From Flavobacteriaceae bacterium UBA3611 (GTDB lineage: Bacteria; Bacteroidota; Bacteroidia; Flavobacteriales; Flavobacteriaceae), in the NCBI GenBank assembly GCA_002375495.1, contig DFLU01000007.1, forward strand, positions 100,669 to 164,668: a DNA stretch of 64,000 nt, in the 5' to 3' direction. The position numbers and the translations under genes are program-made. The notes under the pieces are model-generated. The model saw nothing but the letters and a program-made list of their open reading frames with translations, searched no databases and was not told the DNA's origin. Below, piece by piece: positions 8,919 through 18,263 of this stretch. Position 1 is the stretch's first letter. The number at the start of each line of letters is the position of its first letter.

Positions 8919-9824
8919 TTATATTTTAAGTTTTATACCACCACGGGCATAAAAATTGTTTTGGTCATCTATAGTAAAGACATCGTTACCATCTCCATCA
9001 CGCAAACGAATGTCGTTTATAAAAGTATGTCCGCCATAGACATAAAAAACAAGGTGGTCTGCAAACTCCCAATCGTATCCTATTCCGGCAAGTGCGACGA
9101 TCATTGAAATATTTTCACCTATTAAATTTGTACCTTCAATAGGTGCATTTTCTTGAATATTGGCGAAAAAACCATCCAGGGTTGCAAATAACTGTAATTG
9201 ATGGTTTGGTATAAATTCATATTTTAAATTCGATTTTGGTACTCCCAATCCGAATGACCACTTTGGTGCAAATTCGCGGTAGTAATTTACAAAAGGTAAT
9301 GGAAATGGACGTCCTGCTGTGGTTGAATAATTAATCCCTAGCACCAATCGCCAAGGTTTTTCTGGCAGATTATCGCTAGTTCTACCTGTTCTGTCTTTAA
9401 TAAAATAGAAACTACCTCCAAAAATTAAGTCATCAGACACCATTTTTGATTCGAAATTTGAGGCCAATCTCGCTTCTCCTTGAATTGCATACCGCCACCC
9501 ACTATCAAGCTTGTCTGTAAAACCGAGTGTGAGGGTAAAGTTTTGAAAATGTTCTTTGTCTGATTTATTAAATGGAACAGGCTCTCCTAGCTCTACATTC
9601 ACGTTTCTATACTCAAAGCCAGGAACGAGGTACGCATCATCGTCTAATTGAACAGGAACATTAAAAAAAGCCCGAAACCTGCTAAAGGTATTGTCTGAAT
9701 CGTCTTGAGGAAAATAGGTATATTCAATTCTCGCAATGTCTGTTAATTGGGCGTAAGTGACTATGCCAAAGAACAAGGCCATGATCAGGCAACATGTTCT
9801 TGATAATGATTTTATGTTGGGCAT
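8919..9824 (-). CDS. DUF6268-type outer-membrane beta-barrel protein
   Basis: A 301-residue protein with an N-terminal signal peptide (cleavage near TYAQ) and alternating-residue beta strands ending NNFYARGGIKLKI, typical of an outer-membrane barrel. The N-terminal pattern IARIEYTYFPQDDSDNTFSRFR agrees with DUF6268. Function is unknown. It is the first gene of the operon with the NtrC-like regulator and PPK2, which hints at envelope-state or phosphate-related control, but that is inference. Confidence 0.75.
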   Translation of the reverse strand: MPNIKSLSRTCCLIMALFFGIVTYAQLTDIARIEYTYFPQDDSDNTFSRFRAFFNVPVQLDDDAYLVPGFEYRNVNVELGEPVPFNKSDKEHFQNFTLTLGFTDKLDSGWRYAIQGEARLASNFESKMVSDDLIFGGSFYFIKDRTGRTSDNLPEKPWRLVLGINYSTTAGRPFPLPFVNYYREFAPKWSFGLGVPKSNLKYEFIPNHQLQLFATLDGFFANIQENAPIEGTNLIGENISMIVALAGIGYDWEFADHLVFYVYGGHTFINDIRLRDGDGNDVFTIDDQNNFYARGGIKLKI

Positions 9825-9912
9825 TAAGCATTCTAATTATTAGTTCGTGATAAAAATAAGCAACCTATAGCAAACGCATTGTTAGCGTTGTCATAAAATA
9901 AGGAGAACACCT

Positions 9913-10824
9913 TTACTCAGACTTTATTCCAGCTTGCGTAAACAAATGCACATCGCGTTGCGGAAATGGAATGGTGACATTGTTTTCTCGGAACAGACTG
10001 TCTATCGTAAATCGGATAGCGCTTTTAATTTTTGGGTCTACAAAGCTATCGCTTATAAAAAAGTGGATGCTAAACACCAAGGCCGAATCTCCAAAATCTT
10101 CGAAGAGTACGAAAGGTTTCGGACTTTTAAGAACGCCGCTTTGTTTGGCAACACTTTGCAGAAGTAGCTCCCGAACCATTTCAGTATTACTACCGTACGC
10201 CACCCCAACACGAACAAATTCGCGTGTAGAGCGATGGTTCTGGGTGTAGTTGTAAATAAGGTCGGTTATAAACTTATGGTTGGGTATGATAATGATTTTG
10301 TCATCTCTTGTAATGGCCCGGGTAGTACGCAATTTTATATCAATAACACGACCCACTTTGCCTTCTACCTCAATGATATCACCTACCAACAACGATTTGT
10401 CGATGATGATAAAAATACCGCCAATGATGTCTTGGAAAAGCTCTTGGAGTGCCAATCCTAAACCTACTAGCAGTGCTGCCGACGCTGCCAAGAAAGGGGT
10501 AATATTAAAACCGGAAAAGCTGAGGGAAGCAAACACCACAATCACATAGGTGATGTACTTTATGAATTTGAAAACGCTGATAAATTTAAGTTTATCAACC
10601 TCTTCCATTTTTCGGGTAAATAGCTTACGAATGGTTTTTAGCAGAAAACTAGCCACAAAGAAAGAGATGGTTACCACAAGCAGCAGCCCGATGGTGATGT
10701 GTATTTCTTTATCTCCTTTTCCGTAATGAAATCCGAGCTCCAAGAAGCTCTTTATAGCCCCCCAAATATCTTCTTGTACAACTTCTTGGATTTTATCGGT
10801 AACCTTTTCTGTCTCTTGAAACAT
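9913..10824 (-). CDS. MscS-family mechanosensitive channel
   Basis: A 303-residue small-conductance channel. There are three or so TM helices: one at ~40-62, one at ~88-105, and the pore-lining Gly/Ala-rich helix around 110-130 (AASAALLVGLGLALQELFQD). These are followed by the MscS beta domain (DIIEVEGKVGRVIDIKLRTT) and the alpha/beta domain. It protects against hypo-osmotic shock. It follows the NatB-like permease with a 2-bp gap, so it is the third gene of that operon. Confidence 0.92.
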   Translation of the reverse strand: MFQETEKVTDKIQEVVQEDIWGAIKSFLELGFHYGKGDKEIHITIGLLLVVTISFFVASFLLKTIRKLFTRKMEEVDKLKFISVFKFIKYITYVIVVFASLSFSGFNITPFLAASAALLVGLGLALQELFQDIIGGIFIIIDKSLLVGDIIEVEGKVGRVIDIKLRTTRAITRDDKIIIIPNHKFITDLIYNYTQNHRSTREFVRVGVAYGSNTEMVRELLLQSVAKQSGVLKSPKPFVLFEDFGDSALVFSIHFFISDSFVDPKIKSAIRFTIDSLFRENNVTIPFPQRDVHLFTQAGIKSE

Positions 10825-10826
10825 TG

Positions 10827-12137
10827 CTAATATTTAAGCCACTTCGCCAATTCTTTATAACTCGCCTTTTTACCGTACATCAAGATACCTACTCGGTAAA
10901 TTTTAGACGCGAACCATACGGTGCCAATAAAGGTAGCAAATAAAATGACTACAGAAATAATTTGTTGCCATAAGGGTACACCAAAGGGAATACGCATGAG
11001 CATTACCACGGGAGATGTAAATGGAATGTAAGAAAACACTTGGCTCACCGTTCCGTGGGGATTATCAATTACCGTAAAAAAGCCTACGTACACCGCCAAA
11101 ATCAATGGCATTAATAAGGGTAACATAAACTGTTGCGTATCGGTTTCACTATCTACTGCAGCGCCAATAGCTGCGTAAAGTGAGGCATACAACAAGTATC
11201 CTCCTACGAAAAATAGTAAAAACATCACTACCAGATTGGCAATGGGAAGATTACTAATTTCCACAAAAACATCTTGTACGATACTTTCCATACCTCCCGC
11301 GGCATCTGCTTGGGCCAAGGCCTCTTGTTGTTGTGGCATGCTTCCCGGGTCGATTCCGAAGATAGAAGATGCAATCACACTAAACAAGCCTAACAAAATT
11401 ACCCAAGCTAAAAATTGGGTAACTCCGGCGAGAGAAGTTCCTAAAATTTTACCTAATAATAATTTGATTGGTTTTACAGACGAAATAATCACCTCAATAA
11501 TACGGCTGGTTTTTTCTTCAATCACACTGCGCATGATCATATTTCCGTAGATAATAATGAACATGAACAACAAATAGCCTGCAGCGCCTCCAAAAACAAG
11601 CTTAATACCAGAACCGAGTTTCGAAGTTTCCTGCCCTTTAAACGTTTCTAACCTCGTATTTACTCTAACGCGCAACTCCTTTATCCGTGCGGCGTCAATA
11701 CCCGCTTCGGTAAGTTTCATGGTATTTGCCTTTTCTTGGATGGCATCTTCAATGTCGTCTAGGGTTCCCAATGAGGGTGAATCTTCAGAATAAAAGGTGA
11801 TGCTCTTAGCTAATTCATCAATGTTGTTGTTTTTAGGAATAAAAAGTAATCCGTAGTTACCATTCTCTTCGGTGATTTTCTTTGCTTCGGAAAGCGCAAG
11901 CCCATCAACCCGTTCATACTTTAAGTTATCGGTACTTTCAAATTGTTCGGCAAAGAGACCACTTTCGTCCAACACCGAAATAACCCGAACTTTATCATTG
12001 TTGAGTTGCGATAGATAACCTACCAAAGTAAAGATTCCGACCATGATCAGCGGACTTAAAAAAGTCATGATAATGAACGATTTGTTACGAACCTTCGTAA
12101 GATATTCTCGTTTTATGATGAGCGATAAGTGGTTCAT
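10827..12137 (-). CDS. ABC-2 type transporter permease (NatB-like)
   Basis: A 436-residue membrane protein. TM1 is near residues 22-45, followed by a large extracytoplasmic domain (~45-180) and five more helices in the C-terminal half (MFIIIYGNMIMRSVIEEKTSRIIEVI is the typical ABC-2 junction). This is the NatB/ABC-2 exporter layout. It pairs with the ATPase encoded 12 bp upstream; the substrate is unknown (Na+, peptides or lipids are possible). Confidence 0.9.
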   Translation of the reverse strand: MNHLSLIIKREYLTKVRNKSFIIMTFLSPLIMVGIFTLVGYLSQLNNDKVRVISVLDESGLFAEQFESTDNLKYERVDGLALSEAKKITEENGNYGLLFIPKNNNIDELAKSITFYSEDSPSLGTLDDIEDAIQEKANTMKLTEAGIDAARIKELRVRVNTRLETFKGQETSKLGSGIKLVFGGAAGYLLFMFIIIYGNMIMRSVIEEKTSRIIEVIISSVKPIKLLLGKILGTSLAGVTQFLAWVILLGLFSVIASSIFGIDPGSMPQQQEALAQADAAGGMESIVQDVFVEISNLPIANLVVMFLLFFVGGYLLYASLYAAIGAAVDSETDTQQFMLPLLMPLILAVYVGFFTVIDNPHGTVSQVFSYIPFTSPVVMLMRIPFGVPLWQQIISVVILFATFIGTVWFASKIYRVGILMYGKKASYKELAKWLKY

Positions 12138-12149
12138 TTGGCTGAAGAT

Positions 12150-13076
12150 TTAATTGTTTTTTACGGTTTCAATAAAAATATCATTGGCAGACGGAATCAC
12201 TTCAACAAAGTGGGTAAGTTGTCCTCTAGTGGTAAGATATGCTACCAAATCGTTGGCCGTAGCCGTTTCATCGATTTTAATTTTGTATTGCAGTTCGTCG
12301 TTTATTGTTTTAAAAGTAGCAGGTGAAAGTTCAAATCGTTCTTTTAATTCTGCAGCCACACTCTCGTGGTTTTCTGTAACCAATCCTACTTCGTACGTAT
12401 TATTTTTATAGGCACGTTTTATATCAATTAAACGACCGTCGAGTATTTTATTCGATTTGTTGATAAGTGCAATATGGTCGCACATTTCTTCTACAGACTC
12501 CATTCTGTGGGTCGAAAAGATCACCGTGGCACCCTCGTCTCTTAGTTTTAGTATTTCGTCTTTAATGAGGTTTGCGTTTATGGGGTCGAAACCGCTAAAG
12601 GGTTCATCAAAAATAAGCAGTTTGGGTTGGTGCAGGACGGTGACCACAAATTGAATTTTTTGCGCCATCCCTTTTGAAAGTTCCTGTATTTTTTTGTTCC
12701 ACCAATCCCCAATTTCAAGTCGGTCGAACCAGTATTTGAGGCGCTGTTTTGCTTCAGATTTAGACAACCCTTTTAATTGGGCAAGATAAAGCGCTTGCTC
12801 ACCTACCTTCATAGACTTGTACAAGCCACGTTCTTCAGGTAAGTACCCAATGTTCTGAATATGGTGCGGTTGCAAGGGTTCGCCATCTAAAATGACCTTT
12901 CCCGTATCTGGCATGGTGATTTGATTGATGATTCGGATAAAAGTAGTTTTACCAGCCCCGTTAGGACCTAGCAACCCAAATACGCTTCCCTTGGGGACTT
13001 CGATAGAGACATCGTTAAGGGCTTTAAATTCACCAAATGATTTTGAGACGTTTTCTGCGACCAGTAGTTTTTCCAT
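12150..13076 (-). CDS. ABC transporter ATP-binding protein (NatA-like)
   Basis: A 308-residue ATPase with Walker A GPNGAGKTT, Q-loop, the signature LSKGMAQK (a variant of LSGGQ), Walker B LLIFDEPFSGFDP and the switch His (STHRM). The C-terminal ~80 residues form a DUF4162-like extension often found on NatA-type subunits. It is the first gene of the natA-natB-mscS-like operon on the minus strand. Confidence 0.93.
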   Translation of the reverse strand: MEKLLVAENVSKSFGEFKALNDVSIEVPKGSVFGLLGPNGAGKTTFIRIINQITMPDTGKVILDGEPLQPHHIQNIGYLPEERGLYKSMKVGEQALYLAQLKGLSKSEAKQRLKYWFDRLEIGDWWNKKIQELSKGMAQKIQFVVTVLHQPKLLIFDEPFSGFDPINANLIKDEILKLRDEGATVIFSTHRMESVEEMCDHIALINKSNKILDGRLIDIKRAYKNNTYEVGLVTENHESVAAELKERFELSPATFKTINDELQYKIKIDETATANDLVAYLTTRGQLTHFVEVIPSANDIFIETVKNN

Positions 13077-13351
13077 AGCGTTGCGAACAAAATGTAAAGA
13101 TATCGATTTGCACTCCCTTCTGTAATAATTTGCGATACTTTATAGTGCAATTTTATACAGTGGTTAGTAGGATATAACAAAGAAATGTTACTGATTGAAG
13201 CGAAAATATTAAAACAGGGAATTTCCGTAAATTAAAACCCACCCTCAAAATGAATTAAGGATGGGAAAAAAATTGCTATGAAAAAGAAAAATATCACTTA
13301 TTTAACTAAGCGATACCCAAATATAGGTAAAATTAATTAATTAACGATTCT

Positions 13352-14476
13352 TTAAGAAAACATATCCTTTACCTTCTCAAAAAACGACTTGTCTTCCTTT
13401 TCGGGATTGGGCTGAAAATGATCATCGGTGCTCATCTTTTCAAAAAACTCTTTTTGTTCTTTGCTAAGCGATTTAGGGGTCCAAACGTTCACATGCACTA
13501 GCAAATCACCTGTACCATAGCCGTTGATACTTGGAATTCCCTTATTTCTTAGGCGCAATATTTTACCACTTTGCACTCCAGGCTCCACCTTTATACGCAC
13601 TTTTCCAGTTACGGTATCAATTTCTTTAGAAGCTCCTAAAGCTGCTTCCGAAAAACTAACATATAAATCGTAGTGAAGGTTATCGCCCTCACGTTGCAAG
13701 CTCTGGTGCGGTAATTCTTCAATCGCCACCAATAAATCACCCGCAATACCATTGCCAGGAGCGTCGTTTCCTTTACCAGTTACTTTTAACTGCATGCCAT
13801 CTACTACTCCGGCTGGGATTTTAATACTCACCGTATCTTCGGTTGTAAGCATCCCTTGTGCATCTGCATTGGCTGGTTTTTTATCTATAATTTGTCCTGA
13901 ACCACCACATGTAGAACAGGGTGCAGACGTTTGCATACGGCCTAAAATAGTATTTTGTATACGTGTAACCTGACCCACGCCATTACAGGTGGCACATGTT
14001 TTATAGGTAGTACCTTGAGCTTGTTTCTTGCGCTTAACTTTTATTTTCTTCTCGACACCATTAGCAATTTCTTCTAGGGTAAGTTTCACACGAATGCGAA
14101 GGTTACTACCTTTTACGGTACGCCTTCCGCCACCGCCTCCAAATCCGCTAAAACCACTAAATCCGCCACCGCCGCCAAAAGCACCGCCAAAAATATCACC
14201 AAACTGACTGAATATATCTTCCATATTCATGCCGCCACCGCCAAATCCGCCACCTTCAAAGGCTTGGTGACCGTATTGGTCGTATCTTGCTTTTTTATTT
14301 GGGTCGCTTAAAACTTCGTAAGCCTCGGCGGCTTTTTTAAAGTTTTCTTCAGCTTTTGTGTCGCCCGGATTTTTGTCTGGGTGGAATTCAATCGCTTTTT
14401 TGCGGTATGCTTTTTTTATCTCAGCTGCAGATGCACCCTTTGAAATTCCGAGTATGTCGTAAAAATCTTCCTTCAT
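13352..14476 (-). CDS. dnaJ: chaperone DnaJ
   Basis: A 374-residue Hsp40 co-chaperone. It has a J domain with HPD at residues 32-34, a long Gly/Phe-rich linker (about 74-120), a zinc domain, a substrate-binding C-terminal domain and a dimerisation end. Only two CxxCxGxG motifs are present (CATCNGVG and CSTCGGSG) rather than the usual four, so it should hold a single zinc site; other flavobacterial DnaJ proteins have this form as far as I recall. It starts 1 bp after the grpE stop and stimulates DnaK ATPase. Confidence 0.96.
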   Translation of the reverse strand: MKEDFYDILGISKGASAAEIKKAYRKKAIEFHPDKNPGDTKAEENFKKAAEAYEVLSDPNKKARYDQYGHQAFEGGGFGGGGMNMEDIFSQFGDIFGGAFGGGGGFSGFSGFGGGGGRRTVKGSNLRIRVKLTLEEIANGVEKKIKVKRKKQAQGTTYKTCATCNGVGQVTRIQNTILGRMQTSAPCSTCGGSGQIIDKKPANADAQGMLTTEDTVSIKIPAGVVDGMQLKVTGKGNDAPGNGIAGDLLVAIEELPHQSLQREGDNLHYDLYVSFSEAALGASKEIDTVTGKVRIKVEPGVQSGKILRLRNKGIPSINGYGTGDLLVHVNVWTPKSLSKEQKEFFEKMSTDDHFQPNPEKEDKSFFEKVKDMFS

Positions 14477-14477
14477 A

Positions 14478-15047
14478 TTATTGTCCTATCACTACTTTTG
14501 GAAACCGAATAATCTTATCACCTAAGGTATATCCTCTTTCAATCACATCGATTATTTTTCCTTTCATCTTTTTGTCTGGCGCAGGAACTTGGGTTATTGC
14601 CTCGTGCACTTCGGCGTCAAACGTTTCCCCTTTTTTAGTATCGATGGGTTCCAGTCCTTTCAACTTTAGTGTTTCACGAAGTTTCACATTAATAAGGTTT
14701 ACCCCTTTAAAATGATCGTCGTCGTCACTCTTTTTAATTTCAGCCAAGGCACGGTCAAAATCGTCTAAAATTGGCAACAGCGCCACCATCACTTCTTGGC
14801 TCGCAGTTTTGAACAATTCAATACGCTCGCGTCCTGTTCGCTTTTTATAATTCTCGAATTCAGCAAACAAACGCAAGTACCGATCTTTTTCCGAAGCTAC
14901 TTGCTCTTTTAATACCGCAAGTTCATCTACAGATTCTTCTTTCTTATTAGCATCTTGCTCTTTATCATTAACAGCATCATTTTGGGCCTTCTTTGTAGCC
15001 ACATCAGATTCTTGCTCTTCTATATTGTTTTTTTCTTTCGTGCTCAT
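14478..15047 (-). CDS. grpE: nucleotide exchange factor GrpE
   Basis: A 189-residue protein with an acidic, low-complexity N terminus, a long coiled coil (about 45-95, RYLRLFAEFENYKKRTGRER) and the conserved C-terminal beta domain ending VIERGYTLGDKIIRFPKVVIGQ. It releases ADP from DnaK. It forms an operon with dnaJ and has a textbook Bacteroidota promoter upstream (15080-15111). No hrcA gene is adjacent. Confidence 0.97.
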   Translation of the reverse strand: MSTKEKNNIEEQESDVATKKAQNDAVNDKEQDANKKEESVDELAVLKEQVASEKDRYLRLFAEFENYKKRTGRERIELFKTASQEVMVALLPILDDFDRALAEIKKSDDDDHFKGVNLINVKLRETLKLKGLEPIDTKKGETFDAEVHEAITQVPAPDKKMKGKIIDVIERGYTLGDKIIRFPKVVIGQ

Positions 15048-15079
15048 AAAGCGTAAATTTTCATTTTTTCTGAACGGTG

Positions 15080-15111
15080 CAAAAGTACTGCCATTTCAGT
15101 ACAAATGTCAA
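15080..15111 (-). promoter_or_regulatory. grpE-dnaJ promoter
   Basis: On the minus strand, TTGACA (15111-15106) is followed by 18 bp and then TACTTTTG (15087-15080). This matches the Bacteroidota -33/-7 consensus (TTG / TAnnTTTG) and lies about 35 bp before the grpE start. Confidence 0.8.
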
Positions 15112-15167
15112 AATGTCACTTCTTTTTTATTTAATATTTTTTTAAGAGGAAATGGTACAAGAACATA

Positions 15168-15175
15168 TAATTTTG
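15168..15175 (+). promoter_or_regulatory. -7 element of the YceI gene promoter
   Basis: TAATTTTG fits TAnnTTTG and lies 28 bp before the ATG at 15204. No convincing TTG is seen at -33. Confidence 0.55.
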
Positions 15176-15203
15176 ACACCATACCAACAAAACAATAAAT
15201 ACC

Positions 15204-15866
15204 ATGAAAAAAACAAACATTTTAATAGCCTTTGCCGTAGTTACAGGACTTGCCTTTACATCGTGCAATGAAACAAAAGAAAAGAACGAAGAAGTAGGAG
15301 TTGCAGCCGAAGCCGAAGAAAGCGCGGTAGCCTATAATGCAGATACCGCTAAATCTGTAATTAATTGGTCTGGAAACAAACCCACTGGTACACATACGGG
15401 AACCATCTCTCTTGCTAATGGCGAGATTATGGTAAACGACCGCAACATTGAGGCGGGTACTTTTACGATCGATATGAAAAGTATTGTTGTGACCGATCTT
15501 GAAGCAGGCGATGGAAAAGAAAATCTTGAAGCGCACTTAATGGGTACTGTGGAAGGGAAAGAAGGAGACTTTTTTAATGTAACTGAATATCCTACCGCCA
15601 CTTTTGAAATCACTAGTATTGAAGGTGACCAATACAAACCAACTGTGAAGGGTAATCTAACGATTAAAGGAAAAACAAATCCAGTATCTTTTAATGCGAC
15701 GGTTTCATATCCTGGGGACACAATGTTCTTGAAAAGTGAAAAATTTAAGATAGATCGTACCAAATGGGATGTAAACTATGGATCTAAGTCGGTATTCGAC
15801 AATTTAGGAGATAAGTTTATCAGTGACGATATGGAGTTGCAAATTGAATTGCACGCTTCAAAATAA
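15204..15866 (+). CDS. YceI-family lipoprotein
   Basis: A 220-residue protein with a lipoprotein signal (AFTSC, Cys at about 21), a short acidic linker, then the YceI domain (~45-218: SVINWSGNKPTGTHTGTI, MKSIVVTDLEAGDGKENLEAHLMG, FFNVTEYPTATFEIT, GNLTIKGKTNPVSF). YceI proteins are lipocalin-like barrels that bind isoprenoid-type lipids. This lipoprotein version should be anchored in the envelope. It is a single-gene unit, with its own promoter and a strong terminator. Confidence 0.92.
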   Translation: MKKTNILIAFAVVTGLAFTSCNETKEKNEEVGVAAEAEESAVAYNADTAKSVINWSGNKPTGTHTGTISLANGEIMVNDRNIEAGTFTIDMKSIVVTDLEAGDGKENLEAHLMGTVEGKEGDFFNVTEYPTATFEITSIEGDQYKPTVKGNLTIKGKTNPVSFNATVSYPGDTMFLKSEKFKIDRTKWDVNYGSKSVFDNLGDKFISDDMELQIELHASK

Positions 15867-15890
15867 TAATAGTTGTCAAAAAAATAAAGT

Positions 15891-15924
15891 ACCGCACTCT
15901 CTAACGATAGTGCGGTTTTTTTTT
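15891..15924 (+). terminator. terminator after the YceI gene
   Basis: An 8-bp perfect stem ACCGCACT / AGTGCGGT with a 10-nt loop, followed by eight or more T. It slightly overlaps the stop of the convergent epimerase gene. Confidence 0.85.
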
Positions 15925-16825
15925 AAAGCAATTTATGAATTGCATAATTTAGGTTCACAAAACGGAATTCGTACCCTGAATCTTCAATCTTTTTTGAGCT
16001 TACCAGCTGGCTCTCTAACAACAGGCTGGCCATTTCACCTAAAATTAGTTTTAGCATAAAACCAGGCACATTGGGAAGCCAGATGTTTTTCTGCAAAGCC
16101 GCTGCAATTTTAAATGTTAAGTTTTTGTTGGTTACTGGGTTTGGGGCAACAGCATTGTAGGTTCCGCTCAATCCGTTTTTTAGAATGTGTACATACAAAC
16201 TAGCAATGTCTTCAATATGAATCCACGACATCCATTGTTCGCCAGAGCCTAAAGGAGCCCCAAAGCCTTTTTCGATGGGTTGTTTTATTTTCTCGAAGGC
16301 GCCTTCATCTTTAGAAAATACGACACCTGTTCTTACCTTAGCCACCCGCAAGCCCAGTGTTTCAAATTGATCTGCTGCAGCTTCCCAGGCAACTACTACT
16401 TCACCTAAAAAGGTATTTGCGACCTCTTTGTCAGTTTCAAAATAAAGCTTGTTTTTATGGCTGGGATAGACACTAACGCCGCTGGCAGAAATAAAATGGG
16501 TTACGTTGTGATCTATGTTTTTTAGCGTGATGAAAATCAAGTTCGCTGTTTGGGTACGGCTTTCTAAGATTGTTTTCTTGTAGCTTTTTGTCCACCGCTT
16601 GGCTATGGTGGCTCCTACCAAATTAATAATTGTCGTCACTTCCTTAAATGCTTCAGTATCGATGATGCCCTCAGAAGGATTCCAGTAAAACCCCTTATGA
16701 TTTTCTGTATTTTCAATTTTCTCTTTGCTGGTTGTAAGGTAATTAACCTTGATACCGTCTTCCAGCAAGTATTCAGTAAGCTGTGTGCCGATGAGCCCAG
16801 TGGCCCCAGTTATTAAAATTTTCAT
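15923..16825 (-). CDS. TIGR01777-family SDR epimerase
   Basis: The start is set at the ATG at 16825, giving MKILITGATGLIG with the Rossmann GxxGxxG at the very N terminus; the longer upstream reading has no family support. The 300-residue protein has an extended-SDR NAD(P) fold and the C-terminal DUF1731 region (NAVAPNPVTNKNLTFKIAAAL...LGEMASLLLESQLV). The family is usually called a sugar-nucleotide epimerase-like or SulA-like oxidoreductase. The substrate is not known. Confidence 0.88.
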   Translation of the reverse strand: MKILITGATGLIGTQLTEYLLEDGIKVNYLTTSKEKIENTENHKGFYWNPSEGIIDTEAFKEVTTIINLVGATIAKRWTKSYKKTILESRTQTANLIFITLKNIDHNVTHFISASGVSVYPSHKNKLYFETDKEVANTFLGEVVVAWEAAADQFETLGLRVAKVRTGVVFSKDEGAFEKIKQPIEKGFGAPLGSGEQWMSWIHIEDIASLYVHILKNGLSGTYNAVAPNPVTNKNLTFKIAAALQKNIWLPNVPGFMLKLILGEMASLLLESQLVSSKKIEDSGYEFRFVNLNYAIHKLL

Positions 16826-16950
16826 TTTCTTTTTTATAGCGTTACTTAAATATACAAGGAAGCAGTTGGAATACCATATCAATTAACGCAACATTAATAG
16901 TCTAGCACCAAAACTATTGGAAGGGTATGAAAAAGTAGGTACAATGCAGT

Positions 16951-17628
16951 TTACGACACATTCCGTTTGGTTGCTCTTAGCATTTCGCGTTTTCCTGGCG
17001 GCCCCGGTAGTCGTTCTACTTCAAACCCTACGGCCTGCATAGCCCTCCGCACACTCCCTTTTGCAGCGTATGTCACCAACACGCCCCCTTGTTGTAATGC
17101 GGCGTACATGCTGCGGAAGATGGATTCGGTCCATAGTTCGGGCTGTACCCTGGCACCAAAGGCATCAAAATAGATAAGGTGGCAGGTATTTTCTTCGGAA
17201 ATATCTGAAAAAAACTGCTTGCGTTTGGTTAGTTGAAAATGATCGTCAATTTTCGCGGTGACTTCCCACGGAACCGAATGGAGTTGTAAGAACTTTTCAG
17301 CAGAACCTTGAAGCAATTCTGGGTAGTTCAGCTTTGAAATTTCATCTTTCGCTACCGGATATGCCTCTACGCCCGTATATGTACATTTGAAATTTTCTTT
17401 GCAGCATTCTAGAAAAGTTATGTATGCATTGAGCCCTGTCCCAAAACCGATTTCTAGGATTGAAATCTCGGTATTGGGCCTTTTAGACAATACATGTACC
17501 AGTCCGGCATTTATAAAAACGTGCTTAGCCTCGGCTATTGCACCGTGTTTAGAATGGTATTGCTCGTTCCAATCGGGCAGGTGAATGGTTACAGAACCGT
17601 CTCCCGTCTGCAAGAATTCACGTTTCAA
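16951..17628 (-). CDS. mnmD: tRNA 5-methylaminomethyl-2-thiouridine methyltransferase MnmD
   Basis: A 225-residue SAM-dependent methyltransferase with ILEIGFGTGLNAY (SAM motif), IYFDAFGARVQPELWTE, and a C-terminal YAAKGSVRRAMQAVGFEVERLPGPPGKREM block. This matches the MnmD domain of MnmC, which completes mnm5s2U at tRNA position 34. The fused MnmC oxidase domain is absent, as in many Bacteroidota. The only sensible start is TTG at 17628, three bases after the upstream DUF4920 stop codon, so translation is probably coupled. Confidence 0.88.
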   Translation of the reverse strand: MKREFLQTGDGSVTIHLPDWNEQYHSKHGAIAEAKHVFINAGLVHVLSKRPNTEISILEIGFGTGLNAYITFLECCKENFKCTYTGVEAYPVAKDEISKLNYPELLQGSAEKFLQLHSVPWEVTAKIDDHFQLTKRKQFFSDISEENTCHLIYFDAFGARVQPELWTESIFRSMYAALQQGGVLVTYAAKGSVRRAMQAVGFEVERLPGPPGKREMLRATKRNVS

Positions 17629-17631
17629 AAT

Positions 17632-18150
17632 TTATTGATTCTCCGGCAATAAAACACCATCTGCAGTAAAAGAAAGGGTTCGCTTGGGTTCTGTGATTTG
17701 AGCAATCTCTTCTTTCGATTTTCCTGCATCTTCTGCAAAATGGCGTTGGTCATCAACACTCATCTCATCGATAAAAGCTTTCCCATTTACGATTACTTCT
17801 TCTCCAGCGATGTCTTTGGGCATAAAAAAGCCATAATCCTTAAATTTTACCATAGCTTCTTCTTCTCCCACATCTAATCGCATCCAGCAACCTTTACTTT
17901 GGCAAACGCTCTTTACTTCAGCAGCAAATTTTACATTTACCGTATCCCCTGGCTTTAGGTTTTTGTATTTCTCATACATTTCAGCCTCGGTCATCACCTC
18001 GTTATCTGTGATTTTTTCACCAAAAGATTGGTAAGCCATCGCAGTTTCTTCAACTTCTTCAACGTTGACTTCCTCTTTTACTTCTTTATTTTTTGTATTA
18101 CAACTTCCTAAGATAGCTACTGCTAAAAGGGCTAGAAACAATTTTTTCAT
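17632..18150 (-). CDS. DUF4920 lipoprotein
   Basis: A 172-residue protein with lipobox ILGSC (Cys17), an acidic linker and a compact domain: DTVNVKFAAEVKSVCQSKGCWMRLD, MVKFKDYGFFMPKDIAGEEVIVNGKAF. The CQ-KGCW motif carries two Cys that might bind metal or form a disulfide. This pattern is typical of DUF4920, an envelope family of unknown function. It is the first gene of a two-gene operon with mnmD and is divergent from ilvE. Confidence 0.82.
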   Translation of the reverse strand: MKKLFLALLAVAILGSCNTKNKEVKEEVNVEEVEETAMAYQSFGEKITDNEVMTEAEMYEKYKNLKPGDTVNVKFAAEVKSVCQSKGCWMRLDVGEEEAMVKFKDYGFFMPKDIAGEEVIVNGKAFIDEMSVDDQRHFAEDAGKSKEEIAQITEPKRTLSFTADGVLLPENQ

Positions 18151-18263
18151 CTCGTTATTTTAATTAAGGTACTGTCTATTAAGATAGTGCAATTTTATGA
18201 AAATTTTCGATTTTTTAACGACTAATTTTTCGTTAATTTTACAACCTAACCCTTTCCCATTCA

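Noticed and set aside
13313..13330. ATACCC-N6-AGGTAA, a near match to the LuxR-type operator
   Set aside because: The right half matches only 4 of 6 and it lies at the 3' side of dnaJ, with no promoter or gene start in the right place.
13278..13340. 20-codon plus-strand ORF (starts MKKKNITYLTKR)
   Set aside because: Too short, no recognisable promoter, no homologue I can recall.
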